64,000 nt of DNA from Halichondria panicea (taxonomy: Eukaryota; Porifera; Demospongiae; Suberitida; Halichondriidae), in NCBI RefSeq assembly GCF_963675165.1, contig NC_087392.1, positions 823,001 to 887,000 on the forward strand, in the 5' to 3' direction. Under the pieces are notes generated by a model. That model searched no databases, was not told the DNA's origin, and worked only from the letters and a program-made list of their open reading frames with translations. A program made the translations under genes and the position numbers. How positions within the stretch are numbered: position 1 is the stretch's first letter; every line of letters begins with the position of its first letter. Below are positions 1-12,355 of the stretch, piece by piece.

Positions 1-2461
1 AGGTGCTGGGAATGCCACTACGACACACTTAAACTCTGCAGAGTCTCCCAAGTCCACCTCCAGGAAGTTCGGGGTCGCCACTGCAGTGGGACGAACTGGG
101 GAGGGCGTGTGTGTGCATGGTATACACCATCAGCAATGCATACACACACAACTACACTGTCCATACAATAACGGAAATTTGTAACAGTACATATACCATA
201 CACCGTACATGTAGCTTCCGGGGGCCACCTAAGTTGTAACAGTACATATAACACCGTACATGTAGCTTCCGGGGGCCACCTAAGTCTTCATAGGAATACA
301 TTATGTAATGACTATGCAACTTGAAGATAAACATGAGATTTCACAGAATTTACACAACATGCTTTGCATGCAAAACAACTACTGTTAATTTTTGATATGA
401 CATATGTACGAGGTTGCAAATATACTTTTATATGACATAACGTATTCTTACGTGAAATATCCAGGTAGGTGTTCACGTAATTTAGACTGACAGCATTCCC
501 AGCACTGCAGACGTAGAGACCACTATCCCCCAGTTGAGCGGGGTAGATAGTGAGGTCACCTCCAACCACGGTCACTCGGGCCACTTGAGAATTGATAACT
601 CGACCATTACGCATCCATTGGATACCATTAGAGCTAGCATGCTGAGGAGTGCAAGCCAGAGTGACACTCTCTCCAACCAGACCTTCAAAACTGAGGATAA
701 AGAAAGGAAACTATCACTAACTTGCCATTATAGTTATCACTCTAGCAATGTCAGATACTGCAGTAATGAGGTTCACAGTATAATTATATACTGACTCTAA
801 AAGGGCTATAAAACCAACTGCAGACAAGCATTAGGGGGATGCACATACCTTGTGATTTGGTCCACGAAAGTAACGGAGGGAACATAAACCAGGTTAGTAA
901 GTGCGTGATCTCTACCATCTCCTGACACAGCATCAAACGTGCAGAAGTAGGTACCTGTATCTAGCGGTCTAGGTTCCAGAAATTCAAGAGTGGCTACATT
1001 GTTGACGTTTTGGATGCGATAATAATTGTTGCTCCCCTGCATCTGGCCGTAGATTGGGTGGACGAACGAGTCGAATACGAACTGAGAGGTATACAAACAC
1101 GAGATGTGGACCTGACTGCCTATGGTGAACTGTCCAGAGCCAGGGGTGGTGGATATAGTAACACCTGGAGAATATAATTATAAGAGGATGCTTGCATGGT
1201 CACTTTCACTTATTACTTATTGAAGGGGAATAATTATAATAATACGTCACCTGCAAAAACTACCTTTGACACGGTAACTATACAAACAGTGCATATACAC
1301 ACCCACTAATCAAAGGACATCAAAGCCTCTGTTGATTAAATATTGATTAAAATACTAACAGCTAGCACTGTACTTTGCCGGGAAATTGGCTTTTTAAGCA
1401 CACACATCTATCAGGCATTCAAGAGTAGGGTAAGATCAGTCAATTCATCCTATAGCTAGGAAGGCCTGTAGTGATGGAATATGGTTGCCAGTGAGCAACA
1501 AGAACTCTATCATCAGTATGTGTTAGCAGGCTGTATGCCAAGGAGAAATTGCATTTCAGTTATGCTCAAAGAGCTACGCAATATCTAGGCCAGGCTTTGA
1601 CATTTTGCAGCCAGATAAAATTATATTATTCGACAGTATGGGTAGCAAAAATCTTTGCTAGAGTTTGGATTTAAGATGTGAGCATCATCTGACAACAATG
1701 CTATTGTTGTGCACAAAGTGAGGTGAGGTTATGGGTGTTCCAACTGCATCACATGATGACTCACAAGACCACAAGAGAGACAGACACTCTGACTGTGGTT
1801 AAATCTGATAGTAATTACCTCATTTTTCAGCAGCCCTCAGCAGCTAGCTACTCACAAGTGGTACCTAGGTCTTGTTTACAAGACCTCAGAGGTTAATTTA
1901 TAACCTCATTCAACCCACCACTGAAGTTATTGTCTACCAGATACATAGTGCTATAGTGGGTAGACAGAGAAGTTTGGTTCTAGGTTCAAAACAAGCAACA
2001 AGATTGCTTGGAGTTATGCTCATTAGTTATACAGTGATGCTCCTTTGAATTCCCACAGTCCCCAGAGGTGGTTATCACACAATCACATTGTCATGGTGCA
2101 GCTATACTAGCTCACACAACCACAGAAGATATAATCATGAGGCATTTTATGGGTGGTTTAGGCAGTGTTATGTGACAAAACCTGTAAACATTCAACAATG
2201 AAGTGGTGCATACTTGGTGCTTAGCAGTTGCATACTTGGTGCTTAGCAGTATTCTTTTATGGACAAGTGCTAACAGATACACACACATAATTATACCCGC
2301 TTTTTAATTAATCTTGCTACAAATCTTTGCTAAAAGGAAACCACAATACACCAAATTTTGATCCTTCGCTACTATAAGATACAAACACTAAACTCACCAT
2401 AAATCCCAGGCAGTAGGGCACAGAGTATCGACGCAATTAGAGAGGCAAACTGCAATGTCAT
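1..2461 (-). CDS. Immunoglobulin-domain cell-surface protein, 5' part (cut by window edge)
   Basis: Four exons can be read on the minus strand: 2461-2398 (start codon and signal peptide), 1164-849, 690-452 and 95-1, where the window ends. Splice phases join in frame. Exon 1 encodes a hydrophobic leader starting MTLQFASLIASILC. Exon 2 encodes a V-like Ig domain with the first cysteine in HISCLYTS and the typical DTGTYFC around the second. Exon 3 encodes a second Ig domain (VTLACTP, then DSGLYVCSAG). Exon 4 opens a third (SAEFKCVVVAFPAP). The protein is therefore secreted or, more likely, a type I membrane receptor or adhesion molecule; transmembrane and cytoplasmic parts lie outside the window. 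Ig repeats alone do not identify the family, so no gene name is given. The 1.2 kb intron 1165-2397 contains no recognisable gene. Confidence 0.8.
183..284. repeat. Direct duplication of about 45-50 bp in an intron
   Basis: A segment containing CCGTACATGTAGCTTCCGGG is present twice in direct orientation, at about 183-235 and 239-284, inside the intron between the second and third Ig exons. It looks like a recent local tandem duplication and carries no coding signal. Confidence 0.8.
2205..2250. repeat. Short tandem duplication (about 21 bp, 2 copies)
   Basis: The word GCATACTTGGTGCTTAGCAG occurs twice back to back within intron 1 of the Ig gene. Confidence 0.8.
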
Positions 2462-3049
2462 CTTGCTGATAGAGAGACTATGAAGTGAGAAAAGTCAGGT
2501 TCTTGCAGTATTAATATTGGCAGATTTGTTACAGCTACTGAAAGAGCTTCTTAGAACAGCTACTCTTTTATAGGAAGACAGCAAAAAATATGGGAGACTT
2601 TGTTACCTCATGCAAAAGCAACAAGCAAGCACAAAAACAGTACAGGGAAATAACCAAGATAAAACTTACAAGTTATTGTATACAAAACGGCTGTTCACAA
2701 GAATTTATGTCTGTTGCTCCGGTGTTTTCGGTAAGTTTATACATGTACTCTCCACAGGAACTAGGATAATTATATCTACCGTATCTCTATCGTAACTTTG
2801 TATCTAGATCTGAGGCTTGTAGCTACTGGCTACTGTAGCTGTATAAATTATGTATTCTTTGTTTACTTCCTGTATAATACAGGTATATATTCGAAATCGT
2901 CCTTTTCTTTGTTGTGGTTCAGTTTAGGAATTCATTTCAGCGGGTAGCACCATTGCACACAAAAATTCAAACAACGAAAATAAAAATAAAATACAGCGTT
3001 TCCAACAAACAAGGCACAAGCACAAACAGGAGGCTCACAAAAAGATAAT
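2462..3049. other. Intergenic region, promoter side of the Ig gene and 3' flank of SMCR8
   Basis: No gene is visible between the Ig gene start codon and the SMCR8 stop codon. The stretch must contain the Ig gene promoter and 5' UTR and the SMCR8 polyadenylation signal on the minus strand. I see no conserved motif that I would name. Confidence 0.5.
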
Positions 3050-6000
3050 CTAGTACGGTCTTTTAGGTTTATGAGTTGATTCTCTACACTGCTTGGTGTG
3101 CAACTTGAACGTCACAGGTTCTGGGAGTGAAAAAGAAGAAGAATCGATGAGCCACAATCTCAAAATGGCACATTACTTACCATCGTCCTGGGGTGTGCCT
3201 CCAGGGCCATTGTTCTTCCACTCTGCCAGCTGCTGCTCTCGAATTATGTCCAGCAAATACTATGCAACAAACACCACCGTAAACGCACAGCACATTTTTT
3301 TATATTCAAGTTCTATGCACAAAAAGTACATAAAATAATGGGAAAATCAAAATGAATAGCCAAATAAGGCTAATGCGAAGGTTGCCCTTACAATAAGCTA
3401 TTGATTCTATATCCAGCTATTACATATACAAACATACCTCGAGTATGTCAACATCGCTGCCTCGTACCCCCAGATTGTGTTGCAGGAAGAGGCACCTCTG
3501 TCTCTGAGGAGAGTCGATTCGCTGCAGGACAGAGTGATACACCTTCGCAGTGGTCTCACCACTTGCCGCTTGTCTGTGGGTGGAGCCACATTCAGTGTGT
3601 ACACAATGACAACAGTAACAATGTACGATAGTTTTACAACTGCTTTCACTTCTGGCCCATTAAGAATGGACGGTCCCAGCATGGCATTTATGGGGATATG
3701 TTGTGATGACATAGTGGAAGTTTGAACACAGTCTCTATACATTCTAGTGGGTTCTATGTGGGCTAGTCTGAAAACATACAATTGTCACATGCAGATCCAT
3801 AATCATTGAAGAGGATGGATTTACATAATGGAAGACACGTACAGTACGTCCTCTACGAATGTATATCTATATTTAGGCAATAGCTAAATGTGTACTGCTT
3901 GTGGCATCCGTGGGGAATACATTCACTGGGGAAAACAGTCAGATAGATAACTCTCAGCTACTACTAAACACATCGTAATGCAGTGTGACTATGTTATTAA
4001 AACATCCAGGCTTGTACAGTGTACTGGGTTGGAAACAGCCAGTACAGTAGTACATGCGTATAATGACTCGGAGAGCTATCAGTAGTACAGAGCTATCAGT
4101 AGTACAGAGCTATCAGTAGTACGCCAGACAGTCTCTCTATGGACTGTAACTGACCTAGAGGTCTTGTAGCAGTGATAGTAGACATAGGCCTTCATGGAGA
4201 TGTCCACCAGAACAGACAGTATGTGGGCCACAAATGCCTGCTCATTCTGAAATAAGATAATGCATCAAAATCAAGATCTATAATTCCCTAAACACACAAT
4301 TTATACTTTTGTGTACTGAGTAAGTAAATGTTAGTCTACAGTTACTATAACATTGACAAACAGAATTATCACAAGGGACGTACCTTCAAGTACCTGGTTC
4401 TTGAGAGAATGGGTTTCAACAGGTCACCCTGTAATTCAAAACAAATCACTCAAGGGGGGCAATTGAGAAAAATCACTAGAGAGAATAATTACGTCAGGAG
4501 CAGATTTGTTGCTTACACTGTATGGAGGGGTTGTCATCTTCCCAGTGGACACGTCCCAGTGGGATATACACTTCTGTATGATCAACACGATAATAATTTA
4601 GGCTATTATACACATAATTTGCTATAATAATATCACGCGTACCTTCAAGTGTGGTCCCATATTATTCAGAGCTGTGTGGCTCATGCCTACCAATTTCACT
4701 CTGCATAAAACATGAATCAATGCTCATACAACTTACAATGCAACCCAACATACCTGGATAAGTCTTTCACATTAAGAGGGTTTTCCTGCCATGTTATAAT
4801 CTGCTGCTTACTGTGGGTAAAAGTAGATATCATTATTGTATACACATACACTACACCCCACTAGTTCCCATTATCCTCTACTGTCTCTCCCTTTCTTTCC
4901 CATTATCCCACTCTCCCTCTTTACTCAATAATAGAGACAATATTCGAGGGTACAATACTAACAGCATGTAAGTCTCACCTGGAGTGACCTGGAATGAACA
5001 TCCACAGCAATCGCACAAATCTTCGTATTGTACTGCAGGTGAAAAACGACACTTAACACACATTCACCTACAAGAGTCTCAACGCTTACGTACCTCTCAT
5101 CGTTTTGCTTGCCAACGATGACCAATGGTCTCCCGTGAAGGAGGCAGTAGATGAGGTCCTTCAAGCTCGGGTTGTCCTTCCACAGCCCAAACACTCCTCG
5201 CCCGGGCTTGAACTTGTACTCGCATTCCACTAGGTCCACAGACGACACCAGAGGAAGTCTGCCCTTGCTGTTTGAATGGGGAGGATGCAGTATGGATACA
5301 TAATAGAGATAGAACACGTGTGGGAGTCATCTCCCTCCCAAGGTGTACATGTAGGCAGCTATTGTACACCTTGGACTACGCATCAATCGACAATTTGTAG
5401 TTCTAACCATATCACAATCCTACACACGTAACTAAAATTATGAGCACTGAATGATAGCTATCAAAACAAGCACATTTCCATTTCAGACAAATCGCCAATA
5501 ATAACCAATGTCGATAATAGACTACAAAAATGTATCTCTGAGCTGGAGGAACTATAATTATGTGTTCCTGCTCTGTCATTTTTCATCAAGGTCAACTAGA
5601 AAATATATACCACATACCCAAGGAGTTCCACGACTGAGGGCCCTTTATACGAGTTGTGTGTGGACACGATGCTCTGTCTGCTGGGAGAGAGTACGCTGTA
5701 GTGGGGCTCACGACCAAACACATCTGCTGTAGAGGGGAAAACTGGGTACATGCATAGTACATGTACACGTGTTGTGCGTGCGTACAATGTACCTACATGA
5801 GCAACACAGATAATACACATGTACGTACATACTGATTACATGTACATGGTACATACAGTTATATATATGTAAAATGACGCATCTATCGACTACCTGACTA
5901 GTTTATCGTAATTTGGTAATTGCTATACATAACATACACACATTGTACATACGTAGCTGGCCATGCATGGGTGATTTATCTCTACTGGTATAAACACACA

Positions 6001-9000
6001 GACAACGGCATAAGAGTACACACACACAGGTCACCATAAGAGTACACACACACAGGTCACCATAAGAGTACACACACACAGGTCACCATAAGAGTACACA
6101 CACACAGGTCACCATGTTGAGGCTACTTTCACAAACTGTTTAAACATGTGTCTAGATAAGTACAGTAACAAACTCCCACTATTCTGATCATGAGCATCTT
6201 ACGAGCTTCTCCCATTGGTGAGTAGTATCTCTCAGGGGAAGCAGTCCCAGTGGTTGAGATCTGCCGGGGAAGGTTGTCTGCCTTCTTATGCCCCTCCTCC
6301 GTATGTCGAGTGGGACCATCCATGACACGGAGATGGCCATTGGCCGTCTTGTGTAGCTGTTCTTGGAAGTGGGTGTGGTCAGCGTGAAGGGGACCATCGC
6401 CAAAATTCCCAGAACCAGTCGAATGTGATTCTTCCTCTTCTATTTGCTCTTTGAACAGTCCAACGTGCTCTTGTTTCCGTCTCATGTTGCTGAGCCGGCT
6501 AGTTGGTCCCCAATCTTCCCAACTCTCACCAATGCAAGGTACACTATCAGTTGACACATCTCCGTCTATTTCAGATGCCGGCGTAGAAGGAGAGAGCGAT
6601 CGAGATCGAGATGAAACCTGCAGTTTAGCCGTGACGTCAGAGGTTGTAACGGAGGGTTTGGTTTTGCCTCCAAAAAATTCGCTGTGTAAACTCTGAGAAC
6701 TACCGGTATCAACAGCCGAGGAGAAGGATTGCTGACTTAGCGTTCTGTTCATTTCCGAAGGCTGTTTCGCGTTATTGCCCTCTGAATCGAAACCTGTTGT
6801 GATTTGTGAGACCTTATCAATTGGTCTGGGTTCGGCCCAACTTCCATCCACTCCCTTCCCATCCTCACTAGACGATGAAGGTGTGAGACCTGTGACAGGA
6901 GTGTGATAAGCAGGACTCCCACGATCCTCCTCTGAGCCAACTGTGAGACCGCCAACTTGCTTCTCATTGGTCGAATCAGGATCAGGGGAAAGTTTCTCAG
7001 AGGGGGAGTCCCTAATCTGGATGAGGGTGTGGCTGAGCACTGATTGGCTGAGAGAGTTGTCGAAATAGGAGGTGGTGGAGGAAAACCGTGAGGCGTGGGA
7101 ACGATAGCTCAAGTCAATGTAAAGTGGACATCTGTGTAGGTGTTACAAAACACAGTAAAGTCTGGGTTGTTCACGTAACACAATTTACTACCTACCTGAG
7201 AAGAGAGTAGCTCTCGGTCATAAAGAGTGGGTCAAATCCTGACTTTTCCTCTTTGGGCGCCTTTTCAATCACTATATCGCTGTCCACAAACTGCAGGTAC
7301 GTAGGCAAGGGCACATTTAGACCTAAGCAAGCATGTACATGTAGTAGTACCATCCAAACAAACAACACATGTACAGTACATGCAGCTGATTATATACAGT
7401 ACGTATGAAACACTAGCCCCTACAGGCGGCCTCAACACAACTACTAAGAGGCTTTAAATAACCAACTGTACATACAAACAGCTATGCTTTACACTTACAA
7501 TGGATACAGTTTGCTTTCCCAAACAACCAGGCTCACCTGACCAAGCTGGCCGCTGACGTCCTTGTGGAAGGTGTGAGCTTCACTGGGCTGGCCCCAGGTG
7601 TTTCTGCACGAGATCTGATAAGGCCTGGGATGGAGGAGGGGGCAAGGAGTCTCCGCTAGGAAGTGGGAAAAGTTCTGCATAAAGTTGATCATGGGGACCC
7701 TGCCTATGGATAGCAGCGAGGAGCGAGGATCTGCAGAGCACACGGAAATGTTATATTTATTAGTACAAAAACAACAGCCTACTCTCAGGTATCAAAATTA
7801 GCAACACACAATGCAACTGTATGTACATTGAAGCACACCTAATAAAGGAGTTTCCTCTTTCTCCATTTCAAGTGTCGCCTCGGAGCGACTGAAAAACTGT
7901 GTCAACAAAAGTACACATGAAATCTAAACTTTTGCAACCATAGCTAGCATGCAGCGCCAACCTTGTGTATGACTCTGAGCTTCTCCATGGCAGCAGAGTA
8001 TGCCGCGGGGGCGAGCTCTCCCAGTGAACGAAGTCTCCTCTCAAACTTGTGCACAGTGTGGGTCATGACCCTCTGAGGCTGCGGAGGAGAGGGTGTGGTG
8101 GGGGATGTATCAGCTAGTCAGGTGACGACTGTTTGATGACAGGGGCTTACCTGGTATTGTGAGTGGTCACTGGATGTAGAGCTGGTGAGCTCAAAGGAAT
8201 CGGCTAGGGAAACAAAGAGAGAAAGAAAAGAAATCTAGACACACCGATAACGGATATAGTCTAATCATTGGTGGTCTTTATAACAGGTGCTTTTCTAAGT
8301 CACTATGAGTAAGACATATCATTTGTGACTTAAACAGGTTACTACTATAATTATTATATTATGCTCACCAACTCACCGAAGGTGTTGTGAGGCATTTCAG
8401 TGCCTTCTGAGTCAGGGGAACCCGATCTGAACACAGGAACTGTGGAACGAGCAACCAATAATGGCATACAGTTCTTAAGACACAGTCTCAGAGGTTACCT
8501 CGTTTGAGAGCCGGGCTTGATTTGTCCTTCAATGGTTGGAGTATGAACTGGTTCTTTTGTTGGAACTTGTAGCTCTTAACTTTCTCCCAAGTCTTTTTAT
8601 TTTCCTCGCTAGTCTGTGAGTAAGTGATGTAATAATCTCAAGGCATGTTAAAAAAGAAGGAATGCGGAATGGAACGGAATATAGAACGAGAGATATGATT
8701 CAGAAGAGCATGTGCTGACTTTGCACAGGCCCTAACCCGTGTTCCGGTCGAATGGAAATTCAAAAGAGCATTCCAGAGTGGAAAAACTGAATGGCCCCTC
8801 CTATGGGTTTTTGTATTGAACCGGTCTCTTTCTAAGCTTTCAGAAAATCATAAAATCGTTGAAATTGGATCCACAGAATTCAAGTTATGGCAGCCAAAAG
8901 AGTCCCTAAACCATTGATTAAACGGAGGGGGGGTTGCAGTTGAACATCTTTCAACAGCCGTAACTTTAGTGCCGTTGGTCCAATGTCAAAAGTATTATGA

Positions 9001-9986
9001 TTTTCTGAAAGCTGAGAAAAATATCTTTCAAATGATGTGTTTCAATCCAATATTTATTCGGGACCTTAATTTGCCATTTTTCGGCCTTGGACCATGGGCT
9101 ATTATCCATGGTGTGGCCAAATTGGGAAATAGTTTTATAACTCGAATATGAACTTTGATGATACCATTTGAAAGGTATCTTTCTAAGCTTTCGGAAAATA
9201 AAAAAATTGTTGCAATTAGATCCACGAAATTCAAGTTATGGCACAGCTAAAAGAGTCCCCAAACTATTGATTAAACGGAGGGGGGTTGCAATTGAACATC
9301 TTTCAACAGCCGTAACTTTAGTGCCGTTGGTCCAATGTCAAAAATATTATGATTTTCTGAAAGCTGAGAAAAATACCTTTCAAATGATGCGTTTCAATCC
9401 AATATTTATTTGGGACCTTAATTTGCATTTTTCGGCCTTGGACCATGGGCTATTATCCATGGTATGGCCAAATTGGGAAATAGCTACATTGTATATCGCT
9501 CATATGAACTTTGATGATACCATTTGAAAGGTATCTTTCTAAGCTTTCGGAAAATCAAAAAATCATTGCAATGGAATTCAAGTTATGGCCACAGCTAAAA
9601 GAGTCCCCGAACCATTGATTAAACGGAGGGGAGGGGGGGGGTTGCAGTTGAACATCTTTACGGCCATAACTTTAGTACCGTTGATCCAATGTCAAAATTG
9701 TATCGATTTTCTGAAAGCTCAGAATGAAATAATCACTATAACCAATTTCTTAATAATTATTAGCAACATACCATTTCCTCCTTGAGCAGTGTGAGTATCT
9801 CGCTGGTGTCCTCTGTAGCACTGTCCACCTGCCGGGGATCTCTTTCCGGCACATCCTCCATCGTGAAGTCATACTGCACATGTGGACACAACTCAGTCTC
9901 AGCCACGCGCACACACACACGCACACAAGAACTACATGTACTGATTCGGCCACCATTACAGGACAATTTCCCTACGCACACGCACA

Positions 9987-10039
<53 letters not shown>

Positions 10040-12106
10040 CTACATGATATGTACTGATTTGGCCACCAGCCATCACCATTACAGGACAATACAACTATTA
10101 CAATATCCCCCCACTATCAAAACAGGACACTGGCACACTACACACAGAGTTGAACCCACCCCTAGGTACAGCTGTGCATTGTCCAGTCCCTCCACGTCGC
10201 TAAAGCCCTCAGCCTGCAGCTCAGCTGTGTGAAATAAGTACGATTAACTCACAAACTGAGCCATTGATAACCTTTACATTCATTAAAATCACTATCTATC
10301 ACCCCCTGACTGCACTAAGCCTCGTTAAAATAATGTTGACCTATACATTAGAGCAACATCAACCTGGTATGAGGCTATTAGCAATTGATGGATACTGAAA
10401 GTTTATTATATTTTATAGAAAACCAGTGCAGAGTTGTATGAGGCATGGATGGTCTACTATTATAATTATACTATTGGAGATGTACCCATAGTGTGGTTGA
10501 GATCAGCCAAGTGATGTTCCAAGTCTTTCCTGAACACTCGCTGGTTGCCAGACTTGAGCATGGACGTTACCTAATGGGCAGAGGGTGATTGATAATAGTC
10601 TGTACATTGTTAGTACGTGTGTGTACACTCTAGTAGATTAGAGTTGTGTCTAAACAACGAGATAAACACATTTAAATTGAGCGTTATGATAGTTTGATCT
10701 TTAGAAGCAAAACTTAGTACAATGCATATTCATTATGAAGTACCATAAACTCACAAATCCAAATGGGGCTGAATGTATACAATGCATAATTATAATAACA
10801 ATAGATCCAGCAATAAGCAATACGCCAACACACTGACCTCACAGAAACGTTCCTTGAGCAGTTCAAAGTTGTCCACCAGCTTGCTGCAGACGAAAAAGGT
10901 CTGAAATCTTTGATATTGAATTTATACTACACCAAGTTACTACATGTGTATCTGAATGTGGCTATCTTTAAATGTGGGTTCCTATCAGAGAACCCAATCA
11001 ACTTTCTCATGAACACCTACAGAACTTTGATTTACAATTTCTTTTGGTTTACAATTTTCAATTTGTGTTACTCACTAGAACTTCGAGGTGATGTAGCTGA
11101 GGCAATATTGCCGCACGTAGCCTCGGGCATGAATGTCGTTCAGACTGAAGTAGTGAACCTGAAGAATAAAGTTGACAGTATTTGTGACGAGAACGTCTGT
11201 CTGTCTTGTCTGTACGCAGTTAGTTACATCACACAAAGATGGTGGTGTGTTACATGTGAACAGTGATTACAAGTGAACCAGTGAGCATGTTGCCACATGG
11301 CACTTCAACAACAGATATGATTAAATTACAATCAACAATCGTCGCTGCATTAGCACCATTGTTACACGGGGACATAATTCATACCGGAAAAGATGCATAC
11401 AATCAATTATATTTTACGCTACAGGCATCAATCGATTCGGAAGTTTTTAATCTGCCAAAAGATTTACACACAGAGAAGTTGCAAAGGAGACTTACATATG
11501 CAAAGACATTTTCTTTCTTCTCTGAGAGCAGCACTTGTGTGTCCTCTCCAACCAGTTTTCTGTACAACACATCAGATAAACAACCTCACGTTATTAGCCA
11601 GAGTTTGGAAAACTTTCTTTCAACTATCATAATTTTTATGTATAATAATTATAATAATTTATTGATGATTGCATAATAATTATTATTTTAGCTAAACAGT
11701 AAAATCCTCACTCCGATAACATACCCTGAGGAGGACTGGTAGTCACTGGTCATGATACGAACAGAGAACTGGCTGGCATCAAACTTCCCCCTGTTCCCAT
11801 CCTCGGGAATAAGTTGCTGAGAAAAGCAGAATCAACTAACTAAATTGGGTGTTTACATATGCGCGCATGATCAGTTTATATGCCAATATGGTATGCATAG
11901 TCTATTATGTTGATGCTCACAGTACACATTTAGCTGTTGGTGCAACTGCTTACTATTGGTACAGGTCCAACTTGCTCAGAGAACTCGCTCAAGATGATAA
12001 AGTCCTGATTCAAGTGCTTGATGGAATTCTTGGCTTTCTGAGCTGAGGAGTTGGCCTGTGCACCGTCTGGCATTAGCCCCTGACTCTTGGCTTGAAACAA
12101 GGCCAT
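3050..12106 (-). CDS. SMCR8: SMCR8, DENN-type subunit of the C9orf72-SMCR8-WDR41 complex
   Basis: SMCR8 pairs with C9orf72 and WDR41 in a lysosome-associated complex that controls small GTPases, autophagy and mTORC1. About 20 minus-strand exons reproduce the family from end to end. The first (12106-11954, MALFQAKSQG) contains DFIILSEFSEQVGP, the hallmark start of the longin-type domain. Next come 11816-11725 (FSVRIMTSDYQS), 11559-11496, 11158-11076 (VHYFSLNDIHARGYVRQYCL), 10883-10838 and 10570-10496 (LKSGNQRVFRKDLE). The middle holds a long Ser/Pro-rich disordered exon (about 7127-6200). The C-terminal DENN part has LLHGRPLVIVGKQ (5268-5098), then small exons near 4980-5035, 4755-4810, 4650-4700, 4385-4430 and 4155-4246, then 3573-3438 and 3259-3181. 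The last exon, 3120-3050, ends KPKRPY-stop. It diverges from the FLASH-like gene over 249 bp. One intron (about 8640-9770) is filled by inverted-monomer repeats. Confidence 0.9.
4072..4122. repeat. 17-bp tandem repeat, 3 copies
   Basis: AGAGCTATCAGTAGTAC is repeated three times without mismatch in an SMCR8 intron, just downstream (on the minus strand) of the exon at about 4155-4246. Confidence 0.9.
6009..6112. repeat. 26-bp minisatellite, 4 copies
   Basis: A 26-bp unit that begins CATAAGAGTACACACACACA and ends GGTCAC is present four times in a row without visible divergence, in an intron of SMCR8 next to the disordered-region exon. Confidence 0.9.
8830..9745. repeat. Array of ~351-bp repeats made of alternating inverted sub-units
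   Basis: The word ACCATGGGCTATTATCCATG occurs at about 9091 and again at about 9442, giving a period near 351 bp; a third partial copy ends near 9745. Within a unit, TTTCTAAGCTTTCAGAAAAT near 8833 is mirrored about 150 bp later by its near-complement GATTTTCTGAAAGCTGAGAA. The similarity continues over about 75 bases per arm at roughly three-quarters identity. Each unit is thus a set of head-to-head and tail-to-tail half-units. The array fills an SMCR8 intron and contains no open coding frame. A related, older array lies at 30705-31590. Confidence 0.85.
9980..10036. repeat. (CA)n microsatellite
   Basis: A CA-dinucleotide run lies in an SMCR8 intron close to the exon at about 9773-9872. It generates spurious His-Thr and Cys-Val reading frames. 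Confidence 0.95.
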
Positions 12107-12355
12107 TGCGATTAATAGTACAGACTAATGGAGCCGCTCTCGGCCTTTTGATATCACACACACTGGCTTCTCAACTTTCTTTTAGAGACATTGGCCCAAA
12201 GTTAATTAGGAATAGGGTTGACTGTTTTGGAGATGAAAAACGCAGTTAGATGGGCGTAGCCTGTCCAACAGGCCACGCCAATCTAGCTAGGTTCACAGTA
12301 CATGAGCAGCGGGAAGTTGCCACTGCATAAACGTACTTACACTCTGACATTGACA
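12107..12355. promoter_or_regulatory. Divergent SMCR8 / FLASH-like intergenic region
   Basis: Only 249 bp separate the two opposing start codons, so this stretch must hold both core promoters and 5' UTRs. No TATA box at a convincing position or named factor site was recognised. Confidence 0.5.

Noticed and set aside
3407-3781. 124-residue minus-strand frame with a hydrophobic stretch
   Set aside because: The supported SMCR8 exon 3573-3438 uses another frame; the hydrophobic stretch falls in intron sequence.
9168-9527. 119-residue open frame on the plus strand
   Set aside because: It lies entirely inside the 351-bp repeat array, the homologous frame is broken in neighbouring copies, and it is antisense to an SMCR8 intron.
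11263-11676. 137-residue plus-strand open frame
   Set aside because: It overlaps in antisense an SMCR8 exon (11559-11496) whose minus-strand product matches the family; composition is not protein-like.
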